Shown piece by piece: positions 8,336 through 16,579 of a stretch of 64,000 bases of DNA (within the stretch, counting starts at the first letter, position 1; every line of letters begins with the position of its first letter). The DNA lies in assembly GCF_022869165.1 (NCBI RefSeq), contig NZ_CP094929.1:124001-188000 (forward strand). The letters are read 5' to 3'. The translations under genes were made by a program, and so were the position numbers. The notes beneath the pieces are model-generated. The model saw only the letters and a program-made list of their open reading frames with translations, had not been told where the DNA came from and ran no database searches. The DNA comes from Sphaerochaeta associata. Lineage in GTDB: Bacteria > Spirochaetota > Spirochaetia > Sphaerochaetales > Sphaerochaetaceae.

Positions 8336-8384
8336 CAGCAAAGGCGCTGTAGTCCGTTATGGGCTACAGCGCCTTTCTCTTTTT
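8336..8384 (+). terminator. Leader attenuator with hexaloop hairpin, glnN
   Basis: A 16-base stem (AAAGGCGCTGTAGTCC with GGGCTACAGCGCCTTT, one G-T pair, loop GTTAT) followed by CTCTTTTT is a strong intrinsic terminator 117 bases before the glnN start. Its 5' arm overlaps a small hairpin at 8336-8349: stem CAGC/GCTG with loop AAAGGC, identical in loop but different in stem from the glutamate synthase leader. A terminator between promoter and gene implies regulated read-through. Confidence 0.85.
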
Positions 8385-8501
8385 CCGGCATATATGTCGG
8401 AATTGGGTTGGTGGGCACCTCCTTTTCTGGCGGCCGAACGGTGACAAGGCCAGGAGGGGAGTGTGCCGAGAACCCGTGAGAACCACCACAGGAGGCAGTA
8501 T

Positions 8502-10595
8502 ATGACAGAACGTGTTGATCAGTATTTCGGGAGCATGGTGTTCGGCGATAGAATGATGCGCGAATATCTGGCTAAAGATACCTATCGTGAGTTGAAACAG
8601 ACCATCCGCGAGGGCAAGGAGCTTGACATCACCATAGCCAACCAAGTCGCCCATGCCATGAAGGAGTGGGCATTGAGCAAAGGTGCAACCCATTTCACCC
8701 ATTGGTTCCAGCCCATGACGGGAATCACCGCTGAGAAACACGAGAGCTTCATCTCCCCTGCAAAGGACGGCTCGGCCCTGCTTGAGTTCAGCGGCAAGGA
8801 GCTCATCAAGGGTGAGCCCGATGCTTCCTCCTTCCCCTCCGGAGGGCTCAGGGCCACCTTCGAAGCACGGGGATATACCGCCTGGGACCCCTCAAGCTAT
8901 GCCTTCATCAAGGAAAACACCTTGTGCATCCCCACCGCCTTCTGTTCCTACAGCGGTGAAGTATTGGATAAGAAAACGCCGCTGTTGCGTTCCATGGAGG
9001 TCATCAGCACCCAGGCCTTGAGAATTCTCAAGCTTTTCGGAAAGACAGAAGTGAAACGGGTGGTGACCACCGTCGGACCCGAACAGGAGTACTTTCTCAT
9101 CGATAAGAGCCTGTACCTCAAGCGCAAGGACTTGATTCATACCGGTCGAACCCTCCTCGGCGCACGGCCTCCCAAAGGACAGGAGCTGGAAGACCACTAT
9201 TTCGGCAACCTCAAGAGCCGTGTTTCGGCCTTCATGCGTGAGTTGGATGAAGAACTGTGGAAGCTCGGCATCCTTGCAAAAACCGAGCATAACGAAGTCG
9301 CCCCCAGCCAGCATGAACTCGCCCCCATCTTCACCACCAGCAACCTCGCCGTCGACCACAACCAGCTGACCATGGAGATGATGAAAAAGACTGCCGACAA
9401 GCATGGCTTGGTCTGCCTGCTGCATGAAAAACCGTTTGCCGGGGTGAATGGATCAGGCAAGCACAACAACTGGTCCATCTCCACCGATACCGGGATCAAC
9501 CTGCTGGAACCCGGGGACAATCCTAAGGACAATGCCCAGTTCCTGCTCTTTTTGGTCGCTGTCATTGCAGCGGTTGATGAGTATCAGGATCTGCTGAGGG
9601 TTTCTGTTGCCAGTGCCGGCAACGATCACCGACTCGGTGCCAACGAAGCACCGCCTGCAATCGTCTCCATGTTCCTGGGTGAAGAGCTCACCAACATCCT
9701 GGACTCCTTGGCCGACGGCACCGACTGCCCCTGCAAGGCTCCCTCGTCGATGTTGCTGGGAGTGAACCTGCTGCCTCCACTGCCCAAGGATACCACCGAC
9801 CGAAACAGGACCAGCCCGTTCGCCTTTACCGGCAACAAGTTCGAGTTCAGGATGCTGGGCTCCTCCTTCTCCGTCAGCGGTCCGAACTTTGTGCTCAATA
9901 CCATCATCGCCGACAAGCTCTCCCTCTTCGCAGATCAACTGGAGAACGAGCAGGATTTCTCCTGCGCCCTTTCCAAGCTGGTCAAGGAGACCTATCAGAA
10001 GCACCGCAGGATTGTCTTCAACGGGAACAACTATGCCCAGGCTTGGGTGGAGGAAGCCCAGAAACGGGGCTTGTCGAACCTCAAGTCCACCGTTGACGCC
10101 CTTCCGGCCTTCATCTCCAGAAAAAGCATCGACCTTTTCTCCAAGTTCGGCGTACTCAACGAGACGGAGATCCACAGCCGCTATGAGATTGTGCTTGAGA
10201 ACTATTGCAAGACGATCAACATCGAGGCTCTTACCATGACCGACATGGTTCGCAAGCAGATTCTTCCCGCGCTCAGTTCCTTCAGCGGCAGTCTGGCCCG
10301 CTCTGCACAAGACAAACTGGCCCTGGTTCCTGCTCTCACCCTCTCGTACGAGAAGTCTACCGTTGCCTCTTTGAGCAGATTGGCCGACAGCCTCGACTCT
10401 GCTGTGGTTGAACTTGAGAAGCGGGTGGTCGATGCGCGTATGCTCAGTGAAGTACTGCAGGCCGCACGGTATTACCATGATGAAGTGCTGCCTGCCATGG
10501 CCGAAGTTCGGTCGCTCAGCGACTGTGCCGAGCTCTTAATGGGTGAAGCCTCCTATCCGATACCCACCTACGAACAACTGCTGTACTCCGTATAA
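8502..10595 (+). CDS. glnN: Glutamine synthetase, type III
   Basis: A 697-residue GSIII, the large dodecameric class found in Bacteroides, some cyanobacteria and spirochaetes. It makes glutamine from glutamate, ammonia and ATP. Visible family features include THFTHWFQPMTG and EKHESFISP near the N terminus, GPEQEYFLID (metal-binding Glu), HNEVAPSQHELAP, SGKHNNWSISTD and RTSPFAFTGNKFEFR. ATG 8502 follows AGGAGG with ideal spacing; the frame is open for 13 codons upstream without a better site. It is single-transcribed and ended by the hairpin at 10619. The genome thus carries two GS types with apparently shared leader control. Confidence 0.96.
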   Translation: MTERVDQYFGSMVFGDRMMREYLAKDTYRELKQTIREGKELDITIANQVAHAMKEWALSKGATHFTHWFQPMTGITAEKHESFISPAKDGSALLEFSGKELIKGEPDASSFPSGGLRATFEARGYTAWDPSSYAFIKENTLCIPTAFCSYSGEVLDKKTPLLRSMEVISTQALRILKLFGKTEVKRVVTTVGPEQEYFLIDKSLYLKRKDLIHTGRTLLGARPPKGQELEDHYFGNLKSRVSAFMRELDEELWKLGILAKTEHNEVAPSQHELAPIFTTSNLAVDHNQLTMEMMKKTADKHGLVCLLHEKPFAGVNGSGKHNNWSISTDTGINLLEPGDNPKDNAQFLLFLVAVIAAVDEYQDLLRVSVASAGNDHRLGANEAPPAIVSMFLGEELTNILDSLADGTDCPCKAPSSMLLGVNLLPPLPKDTTDRNRTSPFAFTGNKFEFRMLGSSFSVSGPNFVLNTIIADKLSLFADQLENEQDFSCALSKLVKETYQKHRRIVFNGNNYAQAWVEEAQKRGLSNLKSTVDALPAFISRKSIDLFSKFGVLNETEIHSRYEIVLENYCKTINIEALTMTDMVRKQILPALSSFSGSLARSAQDKLALVPALTLSYEKSTVASLSRLADSLDSAVVELEKRVVDARMLSEVLQAARYYHDEVLPAMAEVRSLSDCAELLMGEASYPIPTYEQLLYSV

Positions 10596-10618
10596 CCGAA
10601 AGGACTCCTCCTAGGTTT

Positions 10619-10648
10619 GGGAACCCCTCGCAAAATCGAGGGGTTCCC
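10619..10648 (+). terminator. Terminator of glnN
   Basis: Perfect 12-bp stem GGGAACCCCTCG/CGAGGGGTTCCC with loop CAAAAT, 23 bases after the glnN stop. The T-run is weak (TGTTGT). Confidence 0.75.
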
Positions 10649-10704
10649 TGTTGTCGATGGGCAAATTCATGGTAGAGTATGGGTGTTCCCACCTTGGAGG
10701 CAGG

Positions 10705-11625
10705 ATGTATCAGGAGAATCTTTCCGAGCTGCTTTACTCATTGTTCAACACCATTCCCGATCCATTTATGGTCATCGGCGAGGATGGTACGTACCTTGAG
10801 GTGTTCGGAGGAACCGAGCGAAGCCTTTATGATGATGGAAAACCGATGCAGGGTAAGAATATTTATGAGTTCATGCCCAAGGAGTTTGCCGATTTCTACA
10901 TGCAGCAGGTACACCATACCCTGGAAATGAACTGCCTCAACTCGTTCGATTATCAACTTGAGACAGACAAGGTAATCCTCCCTGAATTCAATGGACCGGG
11001 AGGAACCCAGTGGTTTGAAACCAGGATGTTTCCGCTTAAAACACCATATAAGGGTCAGCGTGCGGTTACTGCACAAATCATCAACATCACCGAGCGACGA
11101 AACCTGCATAAAAAATTGCGAGAGCTCTCCTACGTCGACCCGCTGACAGGTCTTTACAACCGTCGATATTTTCTTGAACGGGTGAGAATCCATCTGATGG
11201 AGAAGGGCAGGGCCCACATCATGCTCTGTGACATCGACCGGTTCAAGGGGGTGAATGACCGGTATGGCCACCTCGCCGGTGATGCCGTTTTGAAGGAATT
11301 TGCCAATATTACCAAGCAAGTGTTGAAGCACAACCATGCCATTGCCCGCTTGGGAGGTGATGAGTTTGTCATGGCCCTGACAGACCTGACCGACGAGGAG
11401 GCGGTTGCGATGGGCGAACAGTTGAGAAAACAGGTGGAAGCGACGCCGTTCCATTACCAGACCCAGGTGCTTTCGATTCAGATCAGCGTCGGCATAGCAA
11501 AGCTCAGCTATGAGGACCTTGAGAAAAGCGAATTGATCGCCGATGCCGACCGCGCCCTCTATCAAGCGAAGGCTGGTGGAAAAAATCGGGTCTGCTTGTT
11601 CAACGATGGAACAAGGGGGTTGTGA
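10705..11625 (+). CDS. PAS-GGDEF diguanylate cyclase
   Basis: A 306-residue soluble protein: a PAS sensor domain (about 8-130, beginning LLYSLFNTIPDPFMVI) and a GGDEF domain (about 140-300). The catalytic LGGDEFVMAL motif is intact, as is the DPLTGLYNRR entry motif, so cyclic-di-GMP synthesis is expected. The RxxD inhibitory site is absent (KHNH at that place), so product inhibition may be lacking. Start at ATG 10705 after TTGGAGG. The stop overlaps the next gene start by one base (TGATG), so the two are probably co-expressed. Confidence 0.9.
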   Translation: MYQENLSELLYSLFNTIPDPFMVIGEDGTYLEVFGGTERSLYDDGKPMQGKNIYEFMPKEFADFYMQQVHHTLEMNCLNSFDYQLETDKVILPEFNGPGGTQWFETRMFPLKTPYKGQRAVTAQIINITERRNLHKKLRELSYVDPLTGLYNRRYFLERVRIHLMEKGRAHIMLCDIDRFKGVNDRYGHLAGDAVLKEFANITKQVLKHNHAIARLGGDEFVMALTDLTDEEAVAMGEQLRKQVEATPFHYQTQVLSIQISVGIAKLSYEDLEKSELIADADRALYQAKAGGKNRVCLFNDGTRGL

Positions 11626-13631
11626 TGTTCAATATCCTGTTCAATATCGCCCTGCTTCTGGCTCTTACCATCTTCTTCGCAACCTATCCGTTTCGTGATC
11701 TGAAGCGCCTCACTTCCCATAAGGTATTGGTTGGTGTGACCATCGGCGTTGTTGGCATTCTGGTCATGCTCAATCCCCTTACGCTCTATGAAGGGGTTAT
11801 CTTTGATTCGAGAACCATTCTGCTGACCGTCTCGGGTATGGTGTTCGGCCTTCTGCCGACAGCCATCGGAGCGGCTATGATGGCAATCTATCGGCTGATG
11901 ATCGGCGGCGGGGGCATCTACACCGGCCTTACAACCATTCTTCTCAGTAGTGTGATAGGGGTGTGGTGGCACAAAAAGCGCTACCAGAAGGTACTGAAGA
12001 AGCATGAACACTTTGGGTTGGAGTACTATCTGATAGGTGTAATCACCCATGTGGGTATGCTGCTGGCCACGCTTCTCATGCCGTCTGATATACGCAGGAC
12101 GGTAGTCGCAGTCATGGCTTTTCCCGTCTTGGTAATCTATCCGGTGGGAACCTACCTGCTCAGCCTGTTGCTCTTCAGCCAAGCTAGGCGCGTTGTCTCC
12201 TTAACCGAGCTTGAAAAGAGTGAACGATTGTTCAAGACCATGTTCGAGGAAGCTCCGATCGGCATGTCCCTCACCGACCTTGAGACCGGCAGGATCGAGA
12301 ACATCAACCAAAGCTATTCCGATATGCTCGGATACACCAAAGAGGAGCTGCTGGGAAGAAAGTGGGAGGATTTCACCCATCCTGAAGATAAAGAACTCAG
12401 CAAAGCGGCTACTGCCAGTCTGCATGAGCAGACGAATGGTCCCCTTTCGCTGGACAAGCGATTCATCCGCAAGGATGGGCAGATACTCTGGGCCAACCTC
12501 TCCCTCTCAATTTTTACCACCAGGGATACGGAAAAGACCGAGTCCTTGTGTATGACCGTCGATATCACCGAACGCAAGCACTATGAGCAGAAGATTCTGT
12601 ATGCCTCAAACCACGATGCCCTGACCGGCTTATACAATCGTGTTCACTTTGAGGAGTATGTGCGTGATATGCGAATCCCTGACGATCAGGTCCTGACAAT
12701 TGCATTCGGGGATGTGAACGGACTGAGAATCCTCAACGAGGCGTTCGGCCGTGAAGAAGGCAACCGCCTGCTCGTTCGTATAGCACGGATTCTGCAGAGG
12801 CATCTGAGTCAGGACGACTACGTCAGCCGTGTGGGAGGCGATGAGTTCGCCTTGTTCTTCTTTCAACGCACTCCTGATCAGATTGAAACCATTCTTGGCA
12901 AGGTGGCCGTCGACATTGCCTCCCTTGAGATGATGGGGTCTGTCGTTCCCTCAATGAGCTTCGGGCTCTCTTCTTTGAGCGCCTCCCAGGGCAACATCAA
13001 CGAAGCGATCAAGCAGGCGGAGAAGGACCTGGCTACGCGAAAACTTGTCGACAGTCCTCATACCCAAGGCAAGGCCGTCTATGCAATCATCAACACCCTT
13101 CATGAGAAGAACAAACGGGAGGAGAATCACTCTCGACGCGTAAGCGAGTTGTGTGAACGCCTTGCCAAGGCCTACGGAATGGGTGATATGGCTGCCAGTG
13201 AACTCAGGCTCGTAGGCCTTTTGCATGACATCGGCAAAATCGCCATTCCTGAATCCATACTCAACAAGGAGGGCAGACTGACCGCCGAGGAATGGAAGGA
13301 GATGAAACGCCACGCAGAGATCGGATACCGCATTCTCAACTCCGTCGAGGATATGGCAGGTCTTGCCCAGTATGTGCTGGCCCATCACGAGCATTACGAC
13401 GGCAACGGCTATCCAAAGGGTCTCAAAGGAGAAGAGATTCCCCTGCAGTCGAGGATTATCTGCATAGCCGATGCATATGATGCCATGACGGCCTCCCGCC
13501 CGTACCGCAAGACGGTGACCGCCGAACAGGCGGCTTCTGAAATCAAGCGGTGCAGCCGGACCCAATTCGATCCAGCGCTTGTAAAGGTTTTCATCGAGGA
13601 TGTGTTGGCTTTAGACTACGAGGGCGTGTAG
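11625..13631 (+). CDS. Membrane 5TM-PAS-GGDEF-HD-GYP cyclic-di-GMP protein
   Basis: A 668-residue membrane protein. About six hydrophobic helices fill residues 1-185 and match the 5TM-LYT sensor module (FDSRTILL and IYRLMIGGGG are typical). A PAS domain follows (about 200-325), then a GGDEF domain with intact RVGGDEFALFF, then a C-terminal HD-GYP phosphodiesterase with HDIGKIAIP, HHEHYDGNGYPKGL and IADAYDAMT all present. It can therefore in principle both make and degrade cyclic-di-GMP; which dominates cannot be read. The RxxD site is absent from the GGDEF. ATG 11625 overlaps the upstream stop; GTG 11622 is an alternative. Confidence 0.92.
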   Translation: MFNILFNIALLLALTIFFATYPFRDLKRLTSHKVLVGVTIGVVGILVMLNPLTLYEGVIFDSRTILLTVSGMVFGLLPTAIGAAMMAIYRLMIGGGGIYTGLTTILLSSVIGVWWHKKRYQKVLKKHEHFGLEYYLIGVITHVGMLLATLLMPSDIRRTVVAVMAFPVLVIYPVGTYLLSLLLFSQARRVVSLTELEKSERLFKTMFEEAPIGMSLTDLETGRIENINQSYSDMLGYTKEELLGRKWEDFTHPEDKELSKAATASLHEQTNGPLSLDKRFIRKDGQILWANLSLSIFTTRDTEKTESLCMTVDITERKHYEQKILYASNHDALTGLYNRVHFEEYVRDMRIPDDQVLTIAFGDVNGLRILNEAFGREEGNRLLVRIARILQRHLSQDDYVSRVGGDEFALFFFQRTPDQIETILGKVAVDIASLEMMGSVVPSMSFGLSSLSASQGNINEAIKQAEKDLATRKLVDSPHTQGKAVYAIINTLHEKNKREENHSRRVSELCERLAKAYGMGDMAASELRLVGLLHDIGKIAIPESILNKEGRLTAEEWKEMKRHAEIGYRILNSVEDMAGLAQYVLAHHEHYDGNGYPKGLKGEEIPLQSRIICIADAYDAMTASRPYRKTVTAEQAASEIKRCSRTQFDPALVKVFIEDVLALDYEGV

Positions 13632-13640
13632 GCAGTTTCC

Positions 13641-13669
13641 TTGACAGCTGGTAATTTCAAGTATACCAT
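13641..13669 (+). promoter_or_regulatory. Predicted promoter of the cytidylate-kinase-like gene
   Basis: TTGACA, 17-base spacer, TACCAT, ending 23 bases before the ATG at 13693. Confidence 0.45.
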
Positions 13670-13692
13670 GAAAATACCAGAAGGGGGTGCCT

Positions 13693-14346
13693 ATGGGAGT
13701 CATTACTGTTTCCCGTCAGATTGGCAGTGAGGGAACCTTCATTGCCAAACGGGTTGCCGAACAACTGGGTTTGTCCTGTATTGACAAGGAGGACATCGAG
13801 AAGGTCATGCATGCCTACGGCTTCAGTGCCTTCGAAGAAGTGTACAACACACGTCCCGGTTTTTGGGAACGCTTTGATTTGCAACGTACAGCGACGATTG
13901 ACTTTCTTCTTACCGCCATGCGTGCCTTTGCAAAGGTTGGCAATGTGGTACTGCTCGGCCGCGGAGGATTCGGCCTGTTCCAGGGATATACCGACATTCT
14001 CAACATTCGCCTGAGGGCTCCGCTTGCAGTACGGCTTGAACGCAAGCAGAAGGAGTATGGATCAACCGACCAGGAGGCCCGAAAGGCTATGATCGAGCAA
14101 GAGCTGATCCGAACCAGCTTTGTGCAGACGGACCTGCAGTACAACCAGAATGATGCCGCACTTTTTGACCTTGTCATCGATACCTCCATCGTTCCTCCTG
14201 AAACTGCAAGCCTGTGGATTTGTGATGCCTATCGACAGTTGATGAAGAATCCCCGCATCGACGCAAAGCACACCCGTGCCGACCTGGTGGTGGACGATGT
14301 ACTGCTTAAACTGGTGACCACCATGCTGGGAAGGAACGAGACATGA
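13693..14346 (+). CDS. Cytidylate-kinase-like P-loop protein
   Basis: A 217-residue protein of the cytidylate-kinase-like family. The N terminus VITVSRQIGSEGTFIAKRVA is the family P-loop variant, and VVLLGRGGFGLF (about residues 86-97) is also characteristic. Members are poorly characterised; nucleoside monophosphate kinase activity is plausible but not shown by the sequence. ATG 13693 has a GGGGG ribosome site; a GTG two codons upstream is less well placed. The stop overlaps the next start (ATGA). Confidence 0.8.
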   Translation: MGVITVSRQIGSEGTFIAKRVAEQLGLSCIDKEDIEKVMHAYGFSAFEEVYNTRPGFWERFDLQRTATIDFLLTAMRAFAKVGNVVLLGRGGFGLFQGYTDILNIRLRAPLAVRLERKQKEYGSTDQEARKAMIEQELIRTSFVQTDLQYNQNDAALFDLVIDTSIVPPETASLWICDAYRQLMKNPRIDAKHTRADLVVDDVLLKLVTTMLGRNET

Positions 14347-14711
14347 AAACGCAAGGCGGGGCAAAAGCATTTCTGCTGATAGGAACGCTGCTCTTGGCGA
14401 TGGTCCGGCTTTCTCCCTTTGTATTCTCGGTGATATCGCTCATTGTCAATTCTGAACCCGTCTTCGATTACTTGATGACAGCAGAATTGGGCTTTGTCGC
14501 CATCATCGCCCTTTTGTTTCTCATGGTGGGAACCTTTTTGGCGAAAGGTCCTTTCATGCTCTTCGTCGTGAGTTCGGTTGTATCAGTCGTCTCATTGGTC
14601 ATACTCATGCTGCTCTCCGACCCTCCCATGTTCCTCGCGGTTTCTGTGTTGATTCTCTACAACCTGTCGTTGGTTTCGCTGTTGTTGCATGGAGTCCTCA
14701 GCTTGAAGTGA
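14343..14711 (+). CDS. Small four-helix membrane protein, function unknown
   Basis: A 122-residue, strongly hydrophobic protein with about four predicted transmembrane helices (roughly 10-32, 46-66, 70-92, 96-118) and no polar motif I recognise. Its ATG overlaps the stop of the cytidylate-kinase-like gene, so the two are translationally coupled and perhaps functionally linked. Confidence 0.7.
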   Translation: MKTQGGAKAFLLIGTLLLAMVRLSPFVFSVISLIVNSEPVFDYLMTAELGFVAIIALLFLMVGTFLAKGPFMLFVVSSVVSVVSLVILMLLSDPPMFLAVSVLILYNLSLVSLLLHGVLSLK

Positions 14712-14744
14712 CAATCCTTGCGTGATTGTTGTAAACTGTGGAGC

Positions 14745-15431
14745 ATGGATATCGTTTCATTCTTACAGGAAAAAGGGGAGATCACCTACATCGATCTCAT
14801 CGAGCCGCTGCGCGAGGGGACTGCCGAGGTGCTCCTTGCCTCCGAAGCGGGAGTGTTGATTCGCATCAATGGCAATACGCTCTGCTCTGCCTTGTTCGAC
14901 GAGTGCTCCCTCCCGGATTTTGCACGGCACATGATTGGCAGCAATCACGCCATCTGTGTGCATGATGGTCCTTTGGTTGGGTATCTGAAAGAGAAGGGCT
15001 TGGTCTATCACCTTGGCTGTGTCCAGGCGGTCTACACCAGCAAACAGAAATGTACGCTCTCCTCACAGTTCTCCATCCAGATAGTGGGGCCTGATGACCT
15101 GAACATTGTCCTTGAGCACTACAAGCATGCCGACAAAGAGTACATTACCGACCGGGTGGCCTCTGGTTGCATGAGAAAGGCGGTGGTCGACGGCCGGCTT
15201 GCCGCCTTCATCGGGCGGCATGCCGAAGGAACGATCGGCATGCTGCAGGTTTTGCCCGATTTCCGAAGAAGGCACATCGGAGAGGAGCTGGAAAAAGCCT
15301 ACATCAACCTGTTGCTTGAGGAAGGTCGTACTCCCTACTGTCATGTGGATACGAATAATGCAGCCTCCCTTGCATTGCAGAAAAAGCTTGGAATGAGCTT
15401 CTCACAAGAGATTGTTCATTGGTTTAATTAA
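14745..15431 (+). CDS. GNAT-family N-acetyltransferase upstream of the arg operon
   Basis: A 228-residue protein. The C-terminal half (about 105-228) is a GNAT domain: MLQVLPDFRRRHIGEELEKA is the acetyl-CoA pyrophosphate-binding loop, followed by HVDTNNAASLALQKKLGM, a typical terminal helix. The N-terminal 100 residues form a separate domain that I do not recognise. It is followed by argC after about 100 bases holding a separate promoter. No argA gene is seen in the window, so a role as N-acetylglutamate synthase is possible but unproven. ATG 14745 lacks a strong ribosome site. Confidence 0.7.
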   Translation: MDIVSFLQEKGEITYIDLIEPLREGTAEVLLASEAGVLIRINGNTLCSALFDECSLPDFARHMIGSNHAICVHDGPLVGYLKEKGLVYHLGCVQAVYTSKQKCTLSSQFSIQIVGPDDLNIVLEHYKHADKEYITDRVASGCMRKAVVDGRLAAFIGRHAEGTIGMLQVLPDFRRRHIGEELEKAYINLLLEEGRTPYCHVDTNNAASLALQKKLGMSFSQEIVHWFN

Positions 15432-15470
15432 TATTTATACATAATCTTCTGAAATTATATGCATAGATAC

Positions 15471-15504
15471 TGGTCAAGCAAGGGAATTTCTGTATAATTA
15501 TACC
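15471..15504 (+). promoter_or_regulatory. arg operon promoter with possible ArgR box
   Basis: TGGTCA, 16-base spacer, TATAAT. The -10 element sits in the palindrome TATAATTATA within TGTATAATTATACC, which resembles ARG boxes. A second A+T-rich candidate (ATATTTATACATAAT) lies near 15431. ArgR itself is not in the window. Confidence 0.5.
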
Positions 15505-15529
15505 ACTATTGTAAGAAGTGGAGGATGAT

Positions 15530-16570
15530 ATGCTGCAATGCGGAGTAATTGGTGCTACAGGATATGCAGGATCGGCCCTGGTGTCCCTGCTGGCCGCTCA
15601 CCCCAAGGTTGAGATCACCTACCTGGCTTCCCACTCGTATGCAGGCAAGCGTTTTTCCGATATCTATCCATCGCTGAAAGGTGCATGCGACCTGGTTCTG
15701 CAAGAGGAGGATGTGCAGGAGGCGAGCAAGCTCTGTTCGGTTCTCTTTCTTGCGCTTCCCCATGGACTGGCAAGCAGCAAGATCACCGAGGAGATTCTCA
15801 GCCGATGCATCATCATCGATCTGGGGGCGGACTACCGCCTCAAGGACAGCAGCGTCTATGAGTCATGGTACAAGACGGAGCACGGCAGCAAGTCTCTCTT
15901 GGAGCAGAGTGTCTACGGCTTGTGCGAGCTGCATCGTGATGCGATAGTGAATGCCAACCTGATCGCCAACCCCGGTTGCTATACCACGTGCTCCATCCTC
16001 ACCCTCGCCCCTCTTTTGGCTGAAGGCCTCGTCGATCCCACCAGCTTGATCATCGACAGTGCAAGTGGAGTAAGTGGAGCGGGACGCAGCGAAAAGATCG
16101 ATTCGCTGTTCTGTGAATGCAACGAATCCTACAAGGCCTACGGGGTGACCAATCACCGTCATACCCCTGAGATCGAGCAGGAGCTGAGCTTGATTCTCGG
16201 ATCCGATGTGTTGGTGCAGTTCACCCCCCACTTGGTTCCGATGAACCGAGGCATCCTGTCCACCTGTTATGCAAATCTCAAGGCCGGGGTGAGCGAAGCC
16301 GATATCGAATCTGCCTACCACAAGCACTATGGCAATGAGCCCTGCATCCGCCTCATGGGCTCCTCTCTTCCTGAGACCCGTTTTGTACGGGGGACCAACA
16401 TCTGTGCGATCGGATGGAAGTTCGATGCAAGAACGAGGCGCGTCATCGCCATCGGATCGATTGACAATTTGATCAAGGGCGCCGCAGGTCAGGCGGTGCA
16501 GAACATGAATATTCGGTGTAATTTTGAGGAGACCCTCGGTCTTCCGCTCTTTGTGAGCAACCCCCTCTAG
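15530..16570 (+). CDS. argC: N-acetyl-gamma-glutamyl-phosphate reductase
   Basis: A 346-residue NADPH-dependent enzyme for the third step of ornithine synthesis. The N-terminal CGVIGATGYAGSALVSLL is the NADP-binding motif; IANPGCYTTCSILTLAPLL contains the catalytic Cys (about residue 147), and HRHTPEIEQE the conserved His. The ATG at 15530 lies six bases after GTGGAGG; an earlier GTG is inside that site. First gene of argC-argJ-argB-argD. Confidence 0.95.
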   Translation: MLQCGVIGATGYAGSALVSLLAAHPKVEITYLASHSYAGKRFSDIYPSLKGACDLVLQEEDVQEASKLCSVLFLALPHGLASSKITEEILSRCIIIDLGADYRLKDSSVYESWYKTEHGSKSLLEQSVYGLCELHRDAIVNANLIANPGCYTTCSILTLAPLLAEGLVDPTSLIIDSASGVSGAGRSEKIDSLFCECNESYKAYGVTNHRHTPEIEQELSLILGSDVLVQFTPHLVPMNRGILSTCYANLKAGVSEADIESAYHKHYGNEPCIRLMGSSLPETRFVRGTNICAIGWKFDARTRRVIAIGSIDNLIKGAAGQAVQNMNIRCNFEETLGLPLFVSNPL

Positions 16571-16579
16571 GAGGCGTGT

